Assembly: GCF_007993045.1 (NCBI RefSeq)
Contig: NZ_VOOR01000006.1
Span: forward strand, 1-64,000
Source: Phaeodactylibacter luteus
Lineage (GTDB): Bacteria; Bacteroidota; Bacteroidia; Chitinophagales; Saprospiraceae
Reading direction: 5' to 3'
DNA length: 64,000 nt
Numbering within the stretch: position 1 is the first letter of the stretch; every line of letters begins with the position of its first letter. Of the stretch, positions 28,350 to 36,531 are shown piece by piece. The notes below the pieces were generated by a model. It made no database searches, had not been told where the DNA came from, and saw only the letters and a program-made list of their open reading frames with translations. Position numbers and translations under genes: made by a program.

Positions 28350-28795
28350 TGCAACGACTGTCCAGCAACAGCACCCTGATGCTCAAATTTTTCATCCCCG
28401 TGTTCTGGATTGTGTTCTTCGGGGCATTGACCATTGCAGCGCTAGCCTATCAGTATGAATATGTGGGCAACACCCCGTCCATTTATTTCAAGGGGGGCAT
28501 GGCCTTCGCTTATGTGACCGGGGTCTTGCTTTTCGCATTCACGCTGCTGCGCCTCAAACGGGTCGAAGCTGACGAGGCGTTCCTTTATGTGACCAATTAC
28601 TTCAAGACGGCCCGCTACCCCTTCCATGCCATAAAGGAGATCCGGCAGAGCAGCTTCCTCTTTTTATCCATTGCGCGCATACAGTTTGTGGAGAAAGGGA
28701 TATTCGGGCAGTCCTGCTTTTTTGTGGCTTCGCGTAAGCTGATGCAGGAGTACCTGGAGCAGCACCCGGATGTGCAGGAGAAGGTAGCCGCCTAG
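28349..28795 (+). CDS. Membrane protein of unknown function cotranscribed with tatC
   Basis: 148 residues: two membrane helices (about 13-33 and 50-72) followed by a soluble half of PH-like beta strands (EADEAFLYVTNYFKTARYPFHAIKEIRQSSFLFLSIARIQF). Its ATG overlaps the tatC stop codon, so it is translationally coupled. The stop codon TAG at 28793-28795 is the first three bases of the nested-hairpin element at 28793-28938, so the native C-terminus may have differed. Function unknown. Confidence 0.85.
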   Translation: MQRLSSNSTLMLKFFIPVFWIVFFGALTIAALAYQYEYVGNTPSIYFKGGMAFAYVTGVLLFAFTLLRLKRVEADEAFLYVTNYFKTARYPFHAIKEIRQSSFLFLSIARIQFVEKGIFGQSCFFVASRKLMQEYLEQHPDVQEKVAA

Positions 28796-28938
28796 TGCCT
28801 CAAGCCATAAACCCTTGACACTCCAAGTTTCGTTCTTTTCCGCCTGCTCTTCGTTAAAGAACCGCTCCTTTAGCTCGGGCTAAAGCCGCGGACCTTCGCC
28901 TTGATTAGCCGGAAAATAACTTCAACTTAAGGCACTAG
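28793..28938 (+). repeat. Nested-hairpin dispersed element (family H), copy B
   Basis: It matches copies A and C but lacks the roughly 22 nt (GTATCAGAGATTTATGGCTT in copy C) near the right end. The inner stem and the apical hairpin CTTTAGC/GCTAAAG are kept. The left end TAG doubles as the stop codon of the preceding gene. Confidence 0.9.
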
Positions 28939-29087
28939 TATTTTGCCAAGCTTGGAAAAGCTGGCTTAGCCCTGGCCGGGCGCGGCTGCATCAGTCCTCC
29001 TCATACCATCCCTGTGTATTGGCGTGCAGCCTTTTGTAATCTGATAGAGACTTGCGAACTTTGCCCTTCTATACCATTTTTTGATTC

Positions 29088-30029
29088 ATGATAGGGAAAG
29101 ACATTCAGTACGCTTGCCGCCTGCTCAAAGCGGGCCAGCTTGTTGCCATGCCTACCGAAACCGTTTATGGGCTTGCCGGCAACGCGCTCAACCCTCGGGC
29201 TGTGGCCGCTATTTTTGCCGTAAAAAACCGGCCCAGCTTTGACCCGCTCATCATCCACCTTCCCGATTTCCCTTCTTTTGCGCCTTATATTGCTACTGTG
29301 CGCCCTGAGCTCGAAGCCCTGGCCCGGGCTTTTTTGCCAGGGCCCCTTACCCTGTTGCTTGAAAAGTCATCGCTTGTCCCTGATTTGGTCACAGCCGGCT
29401 CGCCAAGGGTTGCGATCCGGGTGCCGGCCCACCCTGTTGCTCGGGAACTGCTCGGGCAGCTGGATTTCCCGCTTGCAGCACCGAGTGCGAACCCTTTTGG
29501 CTACATCAGCCCAACTACGGCCCGGCATGTCGCGGACCAGTTAGGGGCGAAAATCCCATATATCCTGGATGGCGGCCCGTGTACGGTGGGCGTGGAAAGC
29601 ACCATACTCGGTTTTGAATCTGGCCGGCCTGTAATTTACCGAAAAGGCGGGCTGGCTATAGAAACGATAGAAAAAGTAGTAGGTGAAGTTGCGGTCAAGC
29701 CTTACTCCAGCTCCAACCCACAAGCGCCAGGTATGCTGAAAAGCCACTATGCCCCCTCGGTGCCGTTCTTTCTGGCTGCTGCTCTGCACCGTTACCCAGC
29801 AGGCGCGGTCCTTATCAGGTTCCGGGAGTACAAGCCGGGCTGGCCCGAAGCACAGCAGCATTTATTGTCCCCTTCCGGCGATTATGAAGAGGCTGCCCGG
29901 CGGCTGTTTGCCCTTATGCGCGAGCTAGATGGGAGCGGCGCTCCGGCTATTGTGGCCGAGCTGCTCCCGGAAGAAGGGCTGGGCCGGGCGGTGAATGACC
30001 GGCTCAGACGGGCGGCTGCCCAGGGTTGA
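29088..30029 (+). CDS. L-threonylcarbamoyladenylate synthase (Sua5 type)
   Basis: 313 residues, the long Sua5 form: a YrdC domain (about 1-200) with KAGQLVAMPTETVYGLAGNA, KNRPSFDPLIIHL, a SPRVAIRVPAHPVARELL segment and APSANPFGYISPTTARHV, then a linker and a smaller Sua5 domain (from about 215, PGMLKSHYAPSVPFFL). It makes threonylcarbamoyl-AMP from threonine, bicarbonate and ATP for the t6A37 modification of ANN-decoding tRNAs. The ATG at 29088 gives MIGKDIQYACRLL. The last 26 nt overlap the 3' end of the convergent gene 30004-30417. Confidence 0.95.
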   Translation: MIGKDIQYACRLLKAGQLVAMPTETVYGLAGNALNPRAVAAIFAVKNRPSFDPLIIHLPDFPSFAPYIATVRPELEALARAFLPGPLTLLLEKSSLVPDLVTAGSPRVAIRVPAHPVARELLGQLDFPLAAPSANPFGYISPTTARHVADQLGAKIPYILDGGPCTVGVESTILGFESGRPVIYRKGGLAIETIEKVVGEVAVKPYSSSNPQAPGMLKSHYAPSVPFFLAAALHRYPAGAVLIRFREYKPGWPEAQQHLLSPSGDYEEAARRLFALMRELDGSGAPAIVAELLPEEGLGRAVNDRLRRAAAQG

Positions 30030-30417
30030 GCCCAGGCAGTTGTGCTGCCGCCCAAGAAAGGGCCTCTGCTTCTGTGCCCGTCACCACATAGGGCACTGGC
30101 TGGCTTTGAATGGCAAAGATGCCTTTCAGCGCGATGCGCAAAAGTGGCTGCTGGATAAGATAGGCCGTGCCCTTGCAATAGGCTTTCATCAGCTGAGCGT
30201 GGCTGTTTAGCCATTCGGCTTGTTGGCGCTGATACCGCAGGCTTGGAAAAGCAGCCTGCCGGGCATCAAAAAGGTAGACAAACGGCGATGCTCTAAGGTA
30301 TGGCTGCTCTAGGCTGCTCAGGTAATCAGAGAAGTTGCCCTCATCGGCAGGGGCCCCGGTGAAGGTGACGCGGGCGAGTGGGAATGCAGAAAAATCGAAA
30401 GTGGCGTAGGCAGGCAT
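30004..30417 (-). CDS. STAS/SpoIIAA-like protein
   Basis: 137 residues resembling single-domain SpoIIAA-like (STAS/SEC14-type) proteins of Bacteroidota: MPAYATFDFSAFPLARVTFT, then DEGNFSDYLSSLEQPYLR, FVYLFDARQAAFPSLRYQRQ and WLNSHAQLMKAYCKGTAYLI. The alternating strand-helix pattern fits, and a soluble cytoplasmic protein is expected. The role is unknown. It is convergent with the Sua5 gene and the two coding ends overlap by 26 nt, so no terminator separates them. Confidence 0.75.
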   Translation of the reverse strand: MPAYATFDFSAFPLARVTFTGAPADEGNFSDYLSSLEQPYLRASPFVYLFDARQAAFPSLRYQRQQAEWLNSHAQLMKAYCKGTAYLIQQPLLRIALKGIFAIQSQPVPYVVTGTEAEALSWAAAQLPGLNPGQPPV

Positions 30418-30507
30418 AAAGGATGATTTTTGGGAAGGGCAGCAGCATACTGCGCTTCATAGCCATTTAAAATGCCAGCCCGGGCCCATTGTTCAGGGCT
30501 GTTGCCG

Positions 30508-31239
30508 TTATTCCAGCCCATGGAATTCTTTAAGTGAAATTTGGAGGGTCAGCCCCAGTTGAAAGGACAGAGTGGAAGTAGGGGAGATGCGCGGCTCAAA
30601 TGCCTCCGCTGAGAACTCGAGCGGGTCTGGCGCGTCGGGGTCTCGTGCCCAATAGCGGGCACTGCCCCCATAGAGGTATACGCAGCGGAAGTCGAGCAGA
30701 AGGTCAGGGGCAGCACTCAGCCGTACCTGTACGCCTGCTCCGGCGCCTACGCTCAGGGTGTTGTCGCTGATTTCGGTATACCGTTCAATGACTTCCACCT
30801 CGTCTTCATCAAACTCTTGAGAAAAGACGGTCCTAGCGTATAGCCACTTGCCCCCTAGCAGCCCATCGGCATAAGGCTGCAGGAAAAAACCGGTAAAGGG
30901 CTTGAAGCGGGCCAGAACGTGCGCCTGAAGCAGGTGAGTGGATGTCCGTTCCCGGAAATCTTCCGCAAACCCATTCTGTGTGGTGGTAAATTTGATGCTT
31001 TCGGTCTCGAACCGCCCCCCTGCTGCTTCCAGCCCAAAAAACAGGGGCTTGCCGCGCTTGCCTTGGAAAATAAACGCCCCACCTCCGCCTACCGAAACGC
31101 CATCCTGTACCCGGGAGAAGCCTTCCACCGGAACGTTGATCAGCAGGTTGCCGCTGAATTGGAGGTAGTACGGGATGTCGCTCTGTGCATAGCAAGCCAG
31201 AGGGAGGAGGGAAAATAGGGTGATTAAGAGCCGGGCCAT
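30508..31239 (-). CDS. Outer membrane beta-barrel protein of unknown function
   Basis: 243 residues with a signal peptide (MARLLITLFSLLPLACYA) and alternating amphipathic strands ending in an aromatic-rich C-terminal strand (TLSFQLGLTLQISLKEF), as in small porin-like outer membrane proteins. Segments such as AHVLARFKPFTGFFLQPYAD and NTLSVGAGAGVQVRLSAAPD are typical of eight-stranded barrels. No ligand or role can be read. It is upstream of the STAS-like gene on the same strand with 90 nt between. Confidence 0.75.
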   Translation of the reverse strand: MARLLITLFSLLPLACYAQSDIPYYLQFSGNLLINVPVEGFSRVQDGVSVGGGGAFIFQGKRGKPLFFGLEAAGGRFETESIKFTTTQNGFAEDFRERTSTHLLQAHVLARFKPFTGFFLQPYADGLLGGKWLYARTVFSQEFDEDEVEVIERYTEISDNTLSVGAGAGVQVRLSAAPDLLLDFRCVYLYGGSARYWARDPDAPDPLEFSAEAFEPRISPTSTLSFQLGLTLQISLKEFHGLE

Positions 31240-31595
31240 ACTTCGTGCATTGGGTGGTGGTGTAAAGGGCTCCGCCCGGGCGAGGCTGCCCGGAAGAGCT
31301 CGATCGATCTACTGTTTAACAAGAAAAACATAAGGAGGGTTAAGTAGCTGGGGCTTTTAGATAGGGTGCGCAAAGATCCAAGCAGGCTGCTAATGGTGGA
31401 ATTTGGCAACAGCTGCTCCTAAAGTGGTGCCACCGCAAGCCTGAAATTGCCACAGGCTGCACGGTATTTCTAATTTTGTGCGGAATAAGGCACCAAACTT
31501 TTGGAAAATAATCAAATAGAGATAATTTAAAGGGCCGCATGGGAAGTGACTTCAGCCATAGCGGCCGTCCTTAACAAAACCATCTTTTTTAAGGG

Positions 31596-31762
31596 CCTGT
31601 TTGGATTTTGGCCTTCTAGGCGAGAATGTGCAGTTTTTTGGTTAGGCAAGGCACGAAAACCGGAGTTTAGCCTGAGATAAATGAGGATTTTCGAAGCGAA
31701 GCATAAGCGGAAAAGTGTACCGCTGCCTAGCGGGATAGCCCGATTGCTGAGGTCTAAACAGT
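31596..31762. repeat. Dispersed repeat of family F, reverse copy
   Basis: On the minus strand it carries CAATCGGGCTATCCCGCTAG, AAACTCCGGTTTTCG and CTAGAAGGCCAAAATC, aligning with the copy at 22865-23061. The ends pair as CTGTTT and AAACAG. It begins 34 nt upstream of the YegP-like gene, so part of that gene's promoter region may come from it. The remaining gap 31240-31595 shows only AT-rich DNA. Confidence 0.75.
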
Positions 31763-31795
31763 CTCTAAACATCAAAAAAACCAAAACAGACCGCT

Positions 31796-32134
31796 ATGAA
31801 ATTTGAAATCTTCAAAAGCGAGAATAACGAGAAGTATTACTTCCGCCTGAAGGCGCGCAATGGACAGGTCATCCTTTCCAGCCAAGGCTATGCCAATAAA
31901 GCCGGCTGCAAGAACGGCGTAGAAAGTGTACAGAAAAATGCCAGCAACGACGACCACTTTGAGCGCAAAGAGGCCGCTAATGGCAAATTCCACTTCAACC
32001 TCTTGGCAGGCAACAAGCAAGTCATTGGCAGCAGCCAGATGTATGCTTCCAAGTCGGGAATGGAAAAGGGCATCGAATCCGTAAAAACCAATGCGCCGGA
32101 AGCTACTATAGAAGACTTGACCGTAGCAGAATAA
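31796..32134 (+). CDS. yegP: YegP-family (tandem DUF1508) protein
   Basis: 112 residues with two copies of the DUF1508 unit: residues 1-50 (FEIFKSENNEKYYFRLKARN then QVILSSQGYANKAGCKNGVE) and 55-105 (KFHFNLLAGNKQVIGSSQMY then ASKSGMEKGIESVKTNA). This matches E. coli YegP in size and duplication. The biochemical function is unknown; family members turn up among abundant stationary-phase proteins in some species (general knowledge, not shown here). It is single, followed by an intrinsic terminator. Confidence 0.93.
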   Translation: MKFEIFKSENNEKYYFRLKARNGQVILSSQGYANKAGCKNGVESVQKNASNDDHFERKEAANGKFHFNLLAGNKQVIGSSQMYASKSGMEKGIESVKTNAPEATIEDLTVAE

Positions 32135-32162
32135 GACGGTATCAAGAGCTACTTCAATGGTC

Positions 32163-32186
32163 AAGCCCGGCTCAGGCCGGGCTTTT
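32163..32186 (+). terminator. Intrinsic terminator after the YegP-like gene
   Basis: AAGCCCGGC, loop TCAG, GCCGGGCTT, then TT: a 9-bp GC-rich stem 29 nt after the stop codon and just before the next gene at 32203. Confidence 0.9.
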
Positions 32187-32202
32187 ATATGCTTACTTTT
32201 CT

Positions 32203-32937
32203 ATGACGATGCCCGTAAAGCGCATTAACGCTTGGTCTAGCCCACGCAACATCAGCACCGCCCTTATGTACTCCTTTGCACAGCGCAAAGATACCCGAGT
32301 GTACGATGAGCCGCTGTATGCGCATTACCTTCATCATACGCCCTCAGAGGCCGAACACCCCGGGGCAGCGGAAGTGCTGGAGAGCCAGCCCATTGACGCG
32401 GTGCAGGTGGTGCGGGAGACCATCTTAGGCCCTTGTGCCCGCCCGGTGGCTTTCTTTAAGCAGATGACCCACCACCTGATTGAATTGGATACTGCTTTCC
32501 TCCGGCAGACCGACAACATCCTGCTCATACGTGACCCCCGCGCCATCATCGCTTCTTATTCCAAAGTTATCCCCAATCCTACCTTGGCAGACATTGGGGT
32601 GGCGCAGCAGCTGAGCCTGTACGAAGAGCTGCAAGCTGCGGGCACCCTCCGTGCAGTAGTGGATGCCAGGCAGCTGTTGCTGGGGCCAAGAGCTGTCCTT
32701 TCCCAGCTTTGTGAAGCCTTGGGGCTGCCTTTTGATGAAGCCATGCTGGGCTGGCCGCCCGGTGCCCGCCCTGAGGACGGGGTCTGGGCCAAGTATTGGT
32801 ACGCATCCGTACATCGGTCTACTGGTTTCATGCCTTATGAAGAAAAGCCTTACGTGCTGTCGCCGGCTCAGGAAGCCTTGGCCAAGGAGTGTATGCCTTA
32901 TTACGAGGTACTGAGCAGGGTGGCATTGACACCGTAA
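32203..32937 (+). CDS. Sulfotransferase-like P-loop protein
   Basis: 244 residues (ATG 32203; a second ATG two codons later). It shows the PAPS-type motifs of cytosolic sulfotransferase-like proteins: WSSPRNISTALMYSFAQR near the N-terminus (5'-phosphosulfate-loop position) and ILLIRDPRAIIASYSKV at about 105-122 (3'-phosphate motif). An active-site assignment is not secure. Related P-loop domains occur fused or next to class IV aminotransferases; here the class IV aminotransferase gene lies 2.65 kb downstream beyond a histidine kinase. The substrate is unknown. Confidence 0.75.
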   Translation: MTMPVKRINAWSSPRNISTALMYSFAQRKDTRVYDEPLYAHYLHHTPSEAEHPGAAEVLESQPIDAVQVVRETILGPCARPVAFFKQMTHHLIELDTAFLRQTDNILLIRDPRAIIASYSKVIPNPTLADIGVAQQLSLYEELQAAGTLRAVVDARQLLLGPRAVLSQLCEALGLPFDEAMLGWPPGARPEDGVWAKYWYASVHRSTGFMPYEEKPYVLSPAQEALAKECMPYYEVLSRVALTP

Positions 32938-33001
32938 ATGACAGGCTTGATGGGCTGGGGGGATTGCGAGATTAAAAAGGCTTTTTCTTGCCACGCTATG
33001 C

Positions 33002-33140
33002 CTATTTTCAGTCACTTAGCTTTGGTTCCCCCAAAGCCGGTGCGTGACCGAAAATAGCTCATTTTTTCACTCCACTAGCCCGGCACATCAAGTCAAGTGG
33101 ATTGAGCCGTAAATTTTTGACAAATAAAGGTCACGCACCA
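33002..33140. repeat. Nested inverted repeats in an intergenic gap
   Basis: CTATTTTCAGTCAC (33002-33015) pairs with GTGACCGAAAATAG (33044-33057) at 13 of 14 positions, with an inner hairpin CTTTGG/CCAAAG between. A further arm, GGTCACGCACC near 33130, pairs with GGTGCGTGACC at 33039-33049, so alternative structures are possible. No open reading frame of interest crosses it. The gap 32938-33639 contains this and copy 4 of family R. Confidence 0.7.
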
Positions 33141-33249
33141 GAAAAGGGTTAATCGTGGAAATGCTATCAAGTAATTCGGTCTAGTCGCACTAGTGGGAAG
33201 GGCGTTGCCTGATGGTGCAAACTAAAATTTCGCAGGCGTTTATGCTTTT

Positions 33250-33437
33250 GGGGCTATAGCCTGGCATCGGCCTAGCGCTGCGAAGGGGTGGCCGAAGGCC
33301 AGACCCGACGCCTGTAGGGCGAGGGGCCGAGCGGACAGCGAGCCCCGTAGCATAGCGGCACCTGCCTGCTGGCAGGGGCAGGCCCCCATCCTTGCGGAGG
33401 GGGCAGGCCCAAAAACGACAATCTGGTTTGCGCCTCT
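33250..33437 (+). repeat. GC-rich dispersed intergenic repeat, copy 4 (family R)
   Basis: Forward copy with the flanks GGGCTATAGCCTGGCATCGG and ACGACAATCTGGTTTGCGCC, including an extra GGTGGCCGAAGGCC-like insertion within the element. It is upstream of the TPR histidine kinase gene. Confidence 0.88.
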
Positions 33438-33639
33438 GCGCGATGGGACAAGCCTACCTGATCAAGGTAAGGAGTGGGGGCATTAGGGGCGAGCTGGATC
33501 ACAGCGGCCAGACAGTTCTTTTTGTCAAAACTGATTGGGGCGGTATAGCTTCAGCCCAGCCGAGCGTTTGTTCCTGCTCTGGCTGTTGTATATTAGCCTT
33601 TGGCTTTGGGGGCTTTCCAGGGCCTACATAAAAAGAGCT

Positions 33640-35580
33640 ATGCTCAAAATATCCAGGTGCCTCTTCATTCATGCTGGGGGCAGAAACAGCTACAAGCTTC
33701 TAGCCTGCTATGGCTTGCTCCTGATAGGAGCATTGTCGGTTAGGCCCGTTTGTGCCCAAGAAGAGGAAGCCTTGCAGGACTCTCTCGAGCAGGCAGAGAC
33801 TGCGCTCGAGCGGGCGTATTGGCTCAAGGAGAAGGCTTGGTACTATAAGGCTGCCCGCCCGGCCCGTGCGCACGAACTGGCCGGAGAGTCGTTGGCGCTG
33901 GCCAGGCAGTTGTCCAATTCTAAAGCCATTGCTGATGCCCTGCATACTGATGGGATGGTCTATTGGTACGAGGGCAAGGTGCCTCAAGCTTCAGAAGCCT
34001 TTTTTGCCGCCCTTAAAATCCGGGAGGCCATCAATGATAGTGTCGGCTTGGCAAGGTCTTATAATAACATAGGCAATGTATACCTCTGGCAGGGCGATGC
34101 GCCAAGGGCGCAGTCTTTCTACGAGCAGGCATTGGAAATCCGGCAGCGCATGGGCAACGAGACGGAGGTGGCCTATTCGCTGGTCAGCTTGGCAGAAGCC
34201 CGCGAGCAGCAGGAAGACCTCTCAGGTGCCATCTGGTATACAGGAGAAGCCCTAGACCGGGCGGTCTTGCAGCGAGATTCCAGCACAATGGCTTTTTGCT
34301 ATGACTACCTCGGGCGTTTCCTCAGTCAGAAAGGGGATTTTGCCAAGGCAAGGGAATACCTCAATCAGGCGATCAGCATCAATAGCCGGGCAAAATCTTC
34401 GAACAAGCTTATCGACAACTGGCTTGCGCTGGCCCGTATAGATCAAAAGATGGGCAGCCACGGAGCAGCGATCGCTTGGCAAAAGCAGGCCCTAAAGCTG
34501 AGCAGGGAGACCGGCGCACTGGGCTTGGCCGCTCAGTCGCTTGAGGCGCTGGGCCAAAGCTACGCTGAGCTAGGGGTTTATGATAGCGCTTACCACTACA
34601 GCTTGGCTTACAATCAGGCTTATATTGAGCTGGTTAATGTAGAGAATGAACGGATTTTGCTGGACGTTCAGGAGCAGTACAATTCCCAGCAGCAAGAAGC
34701 CGCCTTGCTGGCCGTGCAGCGGAGGGAGGCCAGGAGGCTGGCCGGTGTGCTGATCATTGCGCTTGTCCTTTTCCTTGGGGTGGCGGTGCTGGCTTTTGTA
34801 CAGTACCGCAGGCAGCGCAAAGCCAACCATCTGCTGGAGGAAAAAGCAAGGGAGATTGCCAGGATCAACCAAGAAGTTGCGGACCAGAACAAAGACCTGA
34901 AGGAGTCTAATTTTGCTCTCGAGCAGTTTGCTTACGTCGCTTCGCACGATCTGCGTGAGCCCCTGCGCACCATAGGCTCTTTCACCTCCCTGCTGGCCCG
35001 CCGCTTCCCGGAAGGGCTGGACAGTCAGAGCCAAGAGTTTATACAGTATATCTTGGGCGGCACTGAGCACATGAGCCGCCTGCTCGATGGGCTGATGGAT
35101 TATGCCCGCCTGAGCAATATACAAGTGTTGAAGCGCAGTGAGATAGATATGAATGAGCTGCTTGCCCGGGTAAAAGCTTCCTTACAAGCGGATATACAGG
35201 AAAAAAATGCAGCGGTTGTCATAGACAGCTTGCCTGTGTTTGCAGGGCATGAGGTAATGCTTGCCCAGCTCTTCCAAAACCTTATCTCCAATGGCCTCAA
35301 GTTCAATGATAAGGAGCAGCCGGCGGTCCGCGTGACAGGCTGCCTGGAGGGCGGGCAGGCTATTTTTACGGTGCAGGACAATGGCATCGGCATCGATGAG
35401 GCTTACTTCAACAAGATCTTCCATATTTTCCAGCGCCTAGACAAGCGCAACTACTCCGGCACTGGGCTGGGGCTGGCTATTTGCCAGCGAATAGTTGCCC
35501 GCCACCGGGGGCATATCTCTGTTTCGTCAAGCCTTGGGAACGGCACTGCTTTTACGATAGCCCTTCCCATCCAAACATAA
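33640..35580 (+). CDS. TPR-domain sensor histidine kinase
   Basis: 646 residues from ATG 33640 (MLKISRCLFIHAGGRNSYKL, with a signal or anchor segment ending AQEEE); an ATG 35 codons upstream is unlikely. Periplasmic TPR repeats span about 30-365 (for example ARSYNNIGNVYLWQGDAPRA), followed by one membrane helix at about 367-388 (AGVLIIALVLFLGVAVLAFV), a coiled linker, and a kinase core. H-box VASHDLREPLRTI has the phosphoacceptor His near residue 435. N-box NLISNGLKFN, DNGIGID and GTGLGLAICQR are all intact. No response regulator is adjacent, so the partner must be elsewhere. The signal is unknown. The aminotransferase gene follows 7 nt downstream, so they are probably cotranscribed. Confidence 0.92.
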   Translation: MLKISRCLFIHAGGRNSYKLLACYGLLLIGALSVRPVCAQEEEALQDSLEQAETALERAYWLKEKAWYYKAARPARAHELAGESLALARQLSNSKAIADALHTDGMVYWYEGKVPQASEAFFAALKIREAINDSVGLARSYNNIGNVYLWQGDAPRAQSFYEQALEIRQRMGNETEVAYSLVSLAEAREQQEDLSGAIWYTGEALDRAVLQRDSSTMAFCYDYLGRFLSQKGDFAKAREYLNQAISINSRAKSSNKLIDNWLALARIDQKMGSHGAAIAWQKQALKLSRETGALGLAAQSLEALGQSYAELGVYDSAYHYSLAYNQAYIELVNVENERILLDVQEQYNSQQQEAALLAVQRREARRLAGVLIIALVLFLGVAVLAFVQYRRQRKANHLLEEKAREIARINQEVADQNKDLKESNFALEQFAYVASHDLREPLRTIGSFTSLLARRFPEGLDSQSQEFIQYILGGTEHMSRLLDGLMDYARLSNIQVLKRSEIDMNELLARVKASLQADIQEKNAAVVIDSLPVFAGHEVMLAQLFQNLISNGLKFNDKEQPAVRVTGCLEGGQAIFTVQDNGIGIDEAYFNKIFHIFQRLDKRNYSGTGLGLAICQRIVARHRGHISVSSSLGNGTAFTIALPIQT

Positions 35581-35587
35581 AAATCTT

Positions 35588-36487
35588 ATGCTACAAAAGT
35601 ACGACAAGCGCAATGATGACATCCTAATCTATATCGATGGCCAGCTCTTGCCGAGGGCTGAGGCCAAAGTATCTGTATTTGACAGTGTAGTACAGGGTGG
35701 AGATGCCGTTTGGGAAGGCATCAGGGTGTATAACGGCCGTATTTTCAGCTTGGAAGAGCATCTGAGCCGGCTGCAGGATTCAGCTCACGCTATGGCGTTT
35801 CAAGGCATACCTTCTTCTGAAGAAGTGAAAGCCGCACTGTTCAAAACCTTGCAGGCCAATGGGATGAAGGATGACACACACATCCGGCTTACCCTTACCC
35901 GGGGGCTGAAGATCACCTCAGGGATGGACCCTCGCCTGAATCAGTTTGGCCCTACGCTTATCATTGTGCCAGAGTGGAAGCCTCCGGTTTATCCGCCGGA
36001 AATCACCCTGGTGACCTCTTCTGTGCGCCGCAATTCTCCTATGTCGCTCGATTCTAAGATACACCACAACAACCTGATCAATAACATCCTGGCCAAAATT
36101 GAAGCAAACCACGCTGGGGCCGATGCAGGGCTTATGCTGGACAAGGACGGTTTTGTCTCGGAAGCCAACGGTGTCAATGTCTTTTGTATCCGCAAGGGGA
36201 AAGTGTATACGCCACATGCAGATAGCTGCCTGCCCGGCATCACCCGGCAGCACGTCATCCATCTGTGCCAGCAGGCGGGCATCCCCATATTGGAGAAGAA
36301 TCTTTCCCTTACAGAGTTTTACACTGCCGATGAGGTGTTCACGACTGGCACAATGGGGGAGCTAACGAAAGTAGTAGAGATAGACGGGCGGCAGATTATG
36401 AACCGCTCCGGGGCCCAAGTCTTGAGCCAGGTGCAGGCTTTATTCCGGGAGATGACGGAAACCATGGGCGAGCCCTTGCCTTTCTGA
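35588..36487 (+). CDS. Class IV PLP aminotransferase (branched-chain or D-amino acid type)
   Basis: 299 residues. Fold-type IV features are clear: IYIDGQLLPRAEAKVSVFDS at the start, GDAVWEGIRVYNGRIFSLEEHLSRL, the PLP-binding lysine in SLDSKIHHNNLINNILA (about 155), and EANGVNVFCIRKGKVYTPH with ADEVFTTGTMGELTKVVEI toward the end. Members are branched-chain transaminases (IlvE), D-amino acid transaminases or aminodeoxychorismate lyases; the sequence does not fix which. It follows the TPR kinase gene by 7 nt. The C-terminus is followed by a 34-nt perfect palindrome. Confidence 0.88.
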   Translation: MLQKYDKRNDDILIYIDGQLLPRAEAKVSVFDSVVQGGDAVWEGIRVYNGRIFSLEEHLSRLQDSAHAMAFQGIPSSEEVKAALFKTLQANGMKDDTHIRLTLTRGLKITSGMDPRLNQFGPTLIIVPEWKPPVYPPEITLVTSSVRRNSPMSLDSKIHHNNLINNILAKIEANHAGADAGLMLDKDGFVSEANGVNVFCIRKGKVYTPHADSCLPGITRQHVIHLCQQAGIPILEKNLSLTEFYTADEVFTTGTMGELTKVVEIDGRQIMNRSGAQVLSQVQALFREMTETMGEPLPF

Positions 36488-36491
36488 CGGG

Positions 36492-36525
36492 CATTCAGGA
36501 GCCCCTGGCCAGGGGCTCCTGAATG
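36492..36525. terminator. Perfect palindrome between converging genes
   Basis: A 34-nt perfect palindrome, beginning CATTCAGGAGCCCCTGG and ending CCAGGGGCTCCTGAATG, lies between the class IV aminotransferase (+) and the coiled-coil protein (-). It most likely works as a bidirectional terminator, although there is no strong flanking T tract. Confidence 0.75.
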
Positions 36526-36531
36526 CGAAGC

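Noticed and set aside
33392-33631. 79-residue frame (MRRGQAQKRQSGLRLCAMGQ) overlapping the kinase gene's upstream region
   Set aside because: It runs through the R-family repeat and into an area where no known protein pattern is visible.
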